Shown here: in pieces, positions 56,390-64,000 of the stretch
Layout: the number at the start of each line of letters is the position of its first letter
Numbering within the stretch: position 1 is the first letter of the stretch
NCBI RefSeq assembly: GCF_026210795.1
Contig: NC_089430.1
Span: 3,906,001-3,970,000 of the forward strand
Source of the DNA: Rhizophagus irregularis
Taxonomy: Eukaryota > Glomeromycota > Glomeromycetes > Glomerales > Glomeraceae
DNA: 64,000 nt
Reading direction: 5' to 3'
Made by a program: the position numbers and the translations under genes
Notes under the pieces: generated by a model
The model's database searches: none
What the model saw: the letters and a program-made list of their open reading frames with translations, nothing else
What the model was told of the DNA's origin: nothing

Positions 56390-58903
56390 TAGAAGGGGAA
56401 GGCTTTGATGGGGTAAAAGGAGGTTCCAATTTATCCATTAATCGAATCCAAGATTGAGGGCGAGAAAGATTCTTTTGTGTATTAGAGACATTAGAAATTT
56501 CCAATTGCAGATGGGAAGCATTAGCATCAGGGGCAATAATAGTATGTCGAGAGTTAGGTAAGGGGACATGTCGTCTTGATAAGACGGAATTAGGGTCCAA
56601 AGCTGAGAAGGAGGCATCAGGGGAAGTGTCCATAAGAGAAGGAGAAGTATGGGGAGGAAGATTGAATCCTGAATTTGTGTCGTGGCCTGTAGCATCATCC
56701 CATCCATTATCATAAGAGTAAGTTTCTTGGTCATTATGAGGCGGGTACAAATCTGAGTCACCAGAATTATTGTTATCATAATTCATCATTGATTCGAGCT
56801 CAGATATTCTATAATCATGATGCGTGATAGTGTCCTGCATCCAGGAAACAGTTTCATCGAGAGATTTGAGGGTAGTAGCAATCTCTTTGATCTGCGCCTT
56901 TAGCTCATCAATGATATGTTGAGGAAGTGTATAGGCAGAATTGTCAGAAGAAGAGGTATGTGCAGAATTATTAGGATGAGGTACAAGTGGAGGTTGAGTA
57001 GAACCAGAAGAATGTTCATTATTCTTAAGATTATAATTATTATTGTTGGTCTGGTTACTACGTCGAGAAGTATTAGGACGAGAAGTGTTAGTATTATTAT
57101 TACTGTTGTTGGAACGGGATGAAGAGGAACTATTATTACGGGATCTGGAATTAGATCGTGATCTTGAACGGGAATTGGATTTATCACGTGATTGGTGTGA
57201 ATCCTGGCGACCACGTCTAGGGCCAGCATTGAAGCGAGAATAAAGTTTGTTAAGGCGATCATCCACTTTTCGTGTAGAACGAGGATTACAAACAGAAGGT
57301 GAACAACCAGGACGCCCTTAAGACAAACATGCATAGAGTATGTGCTTCATTGGGAGGGTGCCACGTCAACCCTTTGCCACGGAAAGCTACGGTCATTTCT
57401 TTCGCAGCCTCAAGAGTGTCAAATGAAGAGAAATTCAAATATGCATAGGGTTTAGGCTTGTACAAGTTGATAGACAGTGGGACATTAAGGGCTTTAGCAT
57501 TAACCTGAGAAGCAATTTCAAGAAGGTCGGCCTCTTTAATATTTTTTGGAATGCCGGCAAGAATAGCGACATGTTCTCTACGGCTGGCACGTTGGGATTT
57601 CGAAAAAGATGCCGGGCAGACACGTAAAGAATTGCCAAGGCAGATAATCGCCCAGATTTCATTAAATTGGGTAATTGCATCCGCGAAGGAAAATTAGATA
57701 TGACCATTGTAGTAATGTTTTTTAGGGGTGAGTTTGCATTTAATCACAGTGCCATATCGGGAAAATGCCTGGCGGACTTGCGTCTCGTTCAGGAAGAGTG
57801 AGATGTCGGTAACAAACAAAGACTTCGCTTCGTCATTGAGTTTGGCATCTGCAGGGGAATAGTGAGTAAAGGCTAAATTGAGAAGATCTGCACGTGGGAG
57901 CTGACACAATCGGTATAATCATGCTGATCATTAAAGAAGACAAGGATCTTTTTGTTATCGCGTGATCCATCGCAACGTGCACGGGCACCATAGGAAAGAT
58001 ATCGGGAGAGTGAACAATCCCCGTCGCGCGTGGAGCGATTAGTGGTGAATTTATCTTTGAACGTGTCGGGCGCGTCGCGTAGATAGGCCGCAGCATGATA
58101 ACGAGTGGGTGCGGATTTGATAGCGGCAGCATTACCATCAGGGGATGGTCGGCGTTCCGGGATATTGAAGGCGGAACGGACGCTTTGCTTTACCGTCGGT
58201 GTTAGAGGGGGCGTGGATAGAAGCGTCGACGGTTTCGAACAGGAGTAGTAGTATTTTGAAAAGAGGTGATCACTTGGACTTTGTTGACAGGAAGACCAGA
58301 AGGAACGGTAGAAACGAGGGTAGGAGCAGGAGGCGAGGGGGCGAAGTTATATCAACATTCATCAGAGTTCCAATCCGTCATCCTGACGGATAATCGCATT
58401 TTGACAGTTGTACGCTCATTTAATTAATATAAAAGAGCATTTTTTTTTAAGGATATCCTAAGAGCATAATACAGTATATAATTTAATAAATAAACTTTTT
58501 TTTCAAAAATGAAAGTGAGGAGAAATTAGGAACAGATTAAAATATCATCCGATCTGATGAAAATTTCAATCCGACTAAGATTTCACCCCATTTATTTTAT
58601 GTTCAATTAATTAAATAATGCATAGTCTGATCACCTTACATCGAATGCAGTTCCTAAATTATAAATTATGAAACATAAATGTCTCTTTCCAAAAATAAAT
58701 GAGAAGAGATTGATCATCCGTCGGATGACGGATTGGAACTCTACATTCATCGCGTCCTCAGAGACAGTACGTGTACGTTTATTGGGTGCGCCAGTGGTAC
58801 TAGTGGGAGATAAAGGTCGGTCTCCAGAGGGAGTAAAAACAATAGGACGCGGTGGCGGCGGAATATCCGGGTTAATAACAGAAGGAGCTGGAGGTGTAGT
58901 CAT
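56382..58903 (-). pseudogene. LINE ORF1: RRM-like, Ser/Arg/Asn-rich, broken
   Basis: Starting at ATG 58903 (MTTPPAPSVINPDIPPPPRP...), the frame runs into a 379-bp MITE at 58364-58742. Beyond it the frame is shifted repeatedly. An RRM-like segment lies at 57909-57694 (SLFVTDISLFLNETQVRQAF, RYGTVIKCKL). A second lies at ~57600-57370 (HVAILAGIPKNIKEADLLEI, KPYAYLNFSSFDTLEAAKE), followed by a Cys-containing GRPGCSPSVCNPR. The final 294-codon frame (57266-56382) has an RS/Asn-rich region (SRSRSRSNSRSRNNSSSSS) and a coiled-coil-like stretch. ORF1 proteins of this kind bind the element RNA. Confidence 0.75.
58364..58742. mobile_element. 379-bp MULE-like MITE inserted in LINE ORF1
   Basis: Ends AGAGTTCCAATCCGTCATCC and its complement GGATGACGGATTGGAACTCT are 20-bp perfect inverted repeats. 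A perfect 9-bp target duplication ACATTCATC lies at 58355-58363 and 58743-58751. A 9-bp duplication is the Mutator hallmark. It is the youngest visible layer of this nest. Confidence 0.93.
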
Positions 58904-59149
58904 AGTTTAAAGCTCAGTAAAGAGGAAAGCAACTGTGGAAATATTAGTATTGTGAACGAGCATTTAGAAATTTTCGAATGAAAATTTCAAAAATAAATTT
59001 TATTAGTATTTTCAAAAATTCAGGAAAGAGTTGTGATGATCCTCATATATTTGGTGATTATAAAGAGATGTGACTATATAAAAAATTTCTTATATTAGTA
59101 TATCATAATTCCGGCCAAAAATTAACATAATTTTGGCCAAAATTATACT

Positions 59150-59580
59150 TAAAACTTTATTGTATCGTAACTCCTCCAATATTAATCGTAGAGAGATGAT
59201 CTTACCGCCATTCGATTCGTCTTGATGAGACGGTTCTAATGGTATAAAATACATCAAAATCCAATCACTAGATTAATTTCCGAAATTAAAAAAATATTAA
59301 TGGTTTTTGTGTAATAACTCTGCCAATATTGATCCTAGAGAGACGATCTTACTACCATTCGATTCGTCTTGATGCGACGAATCTAATGGTATAAAATACA
59401 TCGAAATCCAATCACTAGATCAATTTCCGAAATTAAAAAATATTAAATAGTTTTTAAGTAGTAACTCCGTCAATATTGATCATAGAGAGATGAGCTTACC
59501 ACCATTCGATTCGTCTTGATGAGGCGATTCCAACGAGCTATTAATCGTCTTTTTACAATCACTAGGTACCGAGATATTTA
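59150..59580. repeat. Three ~150-bp tandem units in the TA element
   Basis: Each unit has GTAACTC(C/T)..CAATATTGATC, TAGAGAGA(T/C)GA, TACCACCATTCGATTCGTC and TTGATGAGACG; the first two units end ATCCAATCACTAGAT. Diverged single units occur at 9830-9930 and 21130-21430, so the family is dispersed. Confidence 0.8.
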
Positions 59581-60663
59581 GCAAAATGTTAAATGGCGCA
59601 GTAAACGTAAATCAAGGAATATAATAATGCCGATGCTTAACATTTTGTTGAATAACTCATCGGCCAGTGATCGTAAAAGGATAAAACTACCACCATTCGA
59701 TTCGTCTCAGTGAGACGATTCTAACAAGCTATGGTACATCTTTGTACGATTATTAGATGCCAAGTTATTTAATATATTCTTTATATAACTGTGATTATAA
59801 ACGGTTCTTTTTAATATAAGATTTTTGAGGATAGGTGTGATAGTGACTATAGATAGATTGTGACTATATAGGATAGATTTTAATAATAAAGTGTTTTGAA
59901 CATTCAACTGATGTGACTATATAGTAGAATGTGACTATAACGGGAGTGACTATAGAGGGAGTTGACTGTATACCTTATTAGTTATTTCATCAAATCATGT
60001 GATTTATATGTTTTATGCAGAAGGAATTTTATATTTATTATAATATGAAACATATCAGTAATAAAAAATTTAGTGAAAAACCAATTGAATTAAAGAGAAA
60101 TAAGGTAATTTACTGTAAAACAAATTGCAATAATAAATTTATTCAAAGATAAATCAATTATATTTGTAGCAAATTATGTGTTATAATAATAATAATAGTA
60201 ATTTTATTCTTAAATCTCTTGTTTGCAAGAAAAAAATGTTTGAAAAATAAAGATAGAAAGTTTTTAATTTTAATATTAATTATTTGATTTTATAGAACAA
60301 GTGGGATTATAGGATTTTGATATAAAAAAAGGTCAGGTTACATGCTAAACAATATTATTTGCCTTTATATCTTTATTTAAATTTAATTAGTGTTTTTTTG
60401 ATCATAATTTTGTGATTCTGTTTTTCCTATATTAGAAATAGAGATAGTTAGTAATATAGTAGGATTAGAAATGGATTTGTGTGTTTTTTTTCTTTTTTTT
60501 GTTATTTGTTTTTAGTTTTTATTTTTAGAATATATTATATTTATTTATTATAAAGTCATATCATATTGCATGTATGATTCTAAGTATTTCTGTAATTAAA
60601 TATCTATTCTTAATAAAGAAATATTATTAAAAAATTTAAAAAAAAATTTATACAAAATTTAAA

Positions 60664-60672
<9 letters not shown>

Positions 60673-60721
<49 letters not shown>
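60673..60721 (+). repeat. Poly-A tract, ~49 bases
   Basis: A long uninterrupted A run preceded by shorter AAATTT-separated A runs. It could be a retroposon tail or a polymerase-slippage tract, and its length is the part most prone to assembly error. Confidence 0.8.
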
Positions 60722-60728
<7 letters not shown>

Positions 60729-62035
60729 TTAAACTAAATATATAATAATACATAAAAATGTAATTTTTGTAATACTAATAAAGAAATATATGATTACTTA
60801 TAGTATTGTTTTAAATTAATAAATACAATATATGAAATAATAAATAAATTTAAGAAATATCTAAAAAGGACTGTAATGGAAAATATAAAGAAGGTAAATG
60901 AAATTCAATTTAAAAGACATATTGAAAAATTAGAAATATAAAATTTGCATAGTAGTTATAATTTTACATTAATATTAAAATGCCAGATTTAAATTAATAA
61001 AATTCGTTATTTAATATATATAAGATAACTAATATATTTATAATATAAAGAATATTAATAAATTAATTAGAAAATTACTATTAGATTTTAAAATATTAAT
61101 ATGGAAATCTAGAAATAAATTATAGATAATAAAAAAAAAGTGTAATATTAGTAATAAAAATAAAAAAAAATAAATAGTAAGTAAAATATAATAAAAAAAA
61201 TACAAAAGCATTTTATATTAAAAAAAAATAAATAAAATAAATAAAATAATTTTCTTTTTATTGTGATAAGTATTGGTTAAATTTTTAGGCAGTTTTTAAT
61301 AAATCATTTAAAAATTTTTGTTTATATTATTATTTTTAATAGTAATATAACTGTATAAGTAATAGATTAACTTTTTCTTTGAAAAAGTATTTCTATTTTA
61401 TAATACTAGTATTTTAGATCTTATATATATTTATTTTTCTTATTTGTATAAGCTGAATGTATATAAGTTAGCAATATTTAATATAATATAATAAGATTAC
61501 ATACTGTAAATAAAAAAACTATTAATTATATCAATATATATATTATATAATATTATAGCACTTAGTATTACAATTATGATTTTTACCATAATATTATAAC
61601 TATATTATAATGCTATAATTCTGTTATAATATTTTAATATTATAATTTAATATCATAATATTAATACTTCAAAAATAAAAAAAAAATAAAAAAAAATTGT
61701 AAATCAAATTTTAATAAAAATTGTCTTATAACTATAAAATTTAATACTACTACAATTATTTGAAATTTCTATAAATTAGTTATTAAGCTAAAATAATTTA
61801 TTAAGAATTAATTACTTTTTAACAAAAAAATTAATTAAAGTAAATGGATAAAATCCAAAAACTTGTAAATTGTTATATATTTATTTATATACTGTTAAAA
61901 TTATTTTAAGCTATTATAATTATAAGTAAATTTAATTATTTTAATTAGTATTTTAATACTTCATATAGTAAATTATATATATACAATATTCTAAATTATA
62001 TTTAAGGCATTTCAAAATAATTTTAGCAACATATA

Positions 62036-62173
62036 GGTCTGATCTAAAAAATTAAGGTAAAAGAATTTTTTGGTTAAAATTTAAAAGTTATTGTATTTTA
62101 ATCTAATTATATCAAAAGTATAATGCAAATTTTAAAAAAAATTCTCTAACCTTAATTTTTCTAGATCAGGCCC
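62036..62173. mobile_element. MITE-like inverted repeat pair
   Basis: GGTCTGATCTAAAAAATTAA on the left matches GGGCCTGATCTAGAAAAATT on the right-hand complement, with shared AAGGT(A/T)A(A/G)AGAATTTTTT beyond. The inverted repeats are about 36 bp. The target duplication is not clear. Confidence 0.55.
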
Positions 62174-62933
62174 ATTATGTAATCTATTCAATCATAAATA
62201 TAATACCTATATTATAAATTAATTAAGAAGATATTATTGATTTTTAGAAAGTTTTTTGGAAGTATTTTAATCAAATTTTTTTTTAACAAGTATAAATATA
62301 TAAGCTTCCTGAGTATATCTGCTGATTAGGTAGAATACAATGCTTTATATATTTTATAAAATTTATTTTTAAATAAAATACTAGTAAAGATAAAAAAAAA
62401 ATCATAAATAAATGGAAAAATGTAATGTTTACTAATATATTTGAAATTTTTGTACTTTGCAAATAAATTTTATTCAATAAAAATAAATAAAATAATAGTC
62501 TGGCTTTTTATTAATTTTCATTTAATAAGAATAAAATATTTTTATTCTAAAACAAAGAGCTGCTTACATTTTTAAATTGACTTTTTTGACTATTACTTGT
62601 TCACATTTTTAGAATTGATCGTCATTTGAGCTACAAATCCCTTTGTTCTGCAACACCAAGCAGCTATGAAAGCTTTTCAATTCTTCGCAAATTATTGATT
62701 CCAAATATATCATACAAATACTATTTGTGGAACAACTCCTCATGTTTCACGAGAAATATAAAGACTTTCAAACACACACATCCGAATTACTTTACTTCTT
62801 GTTGCGGGGACTTCAGGAAGCTTTGCAATAAAAAAACTATAAGTAGAATTATCATAGTTAACACAGATCTCGTTTTCTCTCGATTTTATCAAGTATATAT
62901 TTAAACAATTATTGGAAATCAGGAAAATTCAAA

Positions 62934-64000
62934 ATGCCTTCTGAACATTCTCGCTCTTCATCGAGCTCTTCGGTAACATCGCCCATTCCGACAATTAACG
63001 TCAAGCTTGTCAAGTCCAACGGTAAAGATGGTCATGGTCAGTCAAATTCGAACAGTAGAGGATCTAATAGTGACCTTTTAGACATCTTCAACGCTCGTAC
63101 AGGTCAAACAAAAGATAAAGGCTCTAGGGATAAAAGTCCGTCTTCTAGGGATAGAAGTCCCTCACGTGGTAAGAGTCCTGGAAGAAGTAAAAGTTCTGAT
63201 AAACGAGGAAAAAGCCCTTCGGGCCGTAAAAGCCCTTCTGGTGATAAACTTCTTAGTTCGCCTAGAAGTCCGGGTTCGAGGTCTAGAAGCCCAGGGCCTC
63301 GTTCAAAGAGTCCAAATCGTAAAGAAACATCTTCACGTTCAAAGAGTCCCCGATCAAATAGCCAGAATCGTGATAACTCGATGAATAGATCTTCTTCTCA
63401 GGATGCTCGTCTTGGTATGGGTAGCAAAGGGGCGCACCCTTGGATTGCTCCATCACTTTCTTCTGAAAAAGGCGGCAATTCAAAAAACTCCAACAGATTA
63501 AGCCTTCCTCCTAACTTTGCTGACTTTAACATAAACAGCGTTATACGTGAAAGTAATGAACGATGGGCTAGATTAAATCTTGTTCCAAGTGATAAGGATA
63601 GCAAAACTAGTAGTATGGGAAATTTCTCTAAAACTGCTAGCCTTCGAGTGGTGAATCCTATTGCTCGCCCAAAACTTTCCGTTGAGACCTTTAATAGTTT
63701 GCTCGGTAGCAGGTCTATGCAAAGAACTCCTTCAGGTGGACGCACTGGAAATTTAAGTAATCCTTTTGCTGCTGGGGTTCCCTTGACCAGATCTAGAAGT
63801 CATAACTCTGCCATGGATGATTCCAAAAGAGTATATTCAAAGGATGATAAACCACACCCTCTTCAACATAATTGGTTAGTGCAATACACAATACAGTTAT
63901 ATAGAGGGATTTTTTTAACAAATTATTTTATTGATATATGTATATTTTTTACAGGACTATGTATTATGATAGTAAACCTGTCATGACACCTGGACCAAAA
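62934..64000 (+). CDS. eIF4E-family cap-binding protein, 5' part
   Basis: Exon 1 is 62934-63874 and exon 2 starts at 63955 and runs off the window; together 329 codons are visible. Residues ~1-150 are Ser/Arg/Lys-rich with repeated KSP, RSP and SRSKSP units (SPGPRSKSPNRKE, for example). A basic/Ser-rich linker follows (WARLNLVPSDKDS, KLSVETFNSLLG). Across the intron the sequence becomes KPHPLQHNW|TMYYDSKPVMTPGP, the HPLxxxW start of the eIF4E fold. The YYDSK form resembles the class II (4EHP/nCBP) type. The family binds the m7G cap of mRNA. An RS-like extension of about 300 residues is unusual; canonical eIF4E has a 20-40-residue tail. The start ATG has AAA upstream. The cap-binding tryptophans and the rest lie outside the window. 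Confidence 0.85.

Larger units (their letters stand above)
50662..59046 (-). mobile_element. Full-length LINE (EN-RT-RNase H), frameshifted
   Basis: An ~8.4-kb non-LTR retrotransposon read on the minus strand, flanked by a 15-bp direct repeat ATATTTGGTGATTAT (50647-50661 and 59047-59061), the likely target duplication. The order is ORF1 with RRM-like and low-complexity parts (58903 to 56382), an apurinic-type endonuclease, reverse transcriptase, RNase H and a CCHC-like C-terminus (56389 to 50994). RNase H downstream of RT and an APE-type endonuclease suggest the Tad1/I-like groups. Several frameshifts make it inactive. No long A tail is evident at the 50.66-kb end. A 379-bp MITE sits in ORF1. 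Confidence 0.88.
50608..59968. mobile_element. TA-flanked element interrupted by a LINE
   Basis: The left end CAGTCAACTCTCTTTATAG is mirrored at the right end, where the complement of 59946-59968 reads CAGTCAACTCCCTCTATAG. TA flanks both (50606-50607 and 59969-59970). With the LINE removed the element is about 960 bp, non-coding, and carries three tandem ~150-bp units (59150-59580). It fits a mariner/pogo-type non-autonomous element. A truncated relative lies at 34890-37594. Confidence 0.75.
59971..62625. other. Extremely A/T-rich gene-free stretch
   Basis: About 2.6 kb of almost pure A/T with no coding signal. It includes an uninterrupted A run of about 49 at 60673-60721 and a MITE-like pair at 62036-62173. 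Confidence 0.6.

Noticed and set aside
62626-62904. 92-codon frame upstream of the eIF4E-like gene
   Set aside because: It begins at TTG rather than ATG and shows no family features; it is more likely 5' leader sequence of the downstream gene.

Overview
The window looks like nuclear DNA of an early-diverging fungus. It is most probably an arbuscular mycorrhizal (Glomeromycotina, Rhizophagus-like) genome. The grounds are extreme AT richness, short GT-AG introns (a few GC-AG), fungal-type housekeeping genes split into small exons, and a very dense load of nested transposons and satellites. The organism name is an inference; no rRNA, tRNA or other taxonomic marker was seen.

Layout. 1-11 kb: AT-rich, gene-free DNA with MITE-like elements and worn non-LTR remains. 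11-19 kb: a nest in which a small MULE-like MITE was hit by a hAT-like element, which carries a palindromic satellite and was then hit by a very young LTR element. The LTR element (11420-17265) has 1241-bp LTRs with only two differences noticed, and a GCGG target duplication. Its single 571-codon ORF joins a Ty3-type RT tail and RNase H to a thymidylate-kinase-like P-loop domain, with no integrase. 19-26 kb: palindromic satellites, more MITEs and a broken retroelement ORF. 26.5-29 kb: a MYND zinc-finger gene and a doubtful small gene. 29-34 kb: a CACTA-like element (CACTG ends, 3-bp duplication) filled with tandem arrays. One array repeats a ~36-nt 'mini-exon' bounded by splice-like signals about 17 times. 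34-41.5 kb: a repeat with two dated insertions, a Tigger/pogo transposase pseudogene and a diverged solo LTR.

42.3-49.3 kb is the gene island: BCP1 (six exons, + strand), a convergent membrane-anchored double-psi beta-barrel protein (five exons, - strand) and a vacuolar-type alkaline phosphatase (twelve exons, + strand, with 16-nt and 8-nt exons and two GC-AG introns). 50.6-60 kb: a TA-flanked element containing a full-length but frameshifted ~8.4-kb LINE (endonuclease, RT, RNase H), itself hit by a MULE-like MITE. 60-62.6 kb: almost pure A/T. 62.9 kb to the window end: the 5' part of an eIF4E-family gene with a long Arg/Ser-rich N-terminal extension.

The host genes are unrelated housekeeping functions (ribosome/nuclear chaperone, cell-surface protein, phosphate metabolism, translation, MYND protein). 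The biology of the window is dominated by transposon nesting. The two most unusual signals are the retrotransposon-borne nucleotide-kinase domain and the mini-exon-like satellite.
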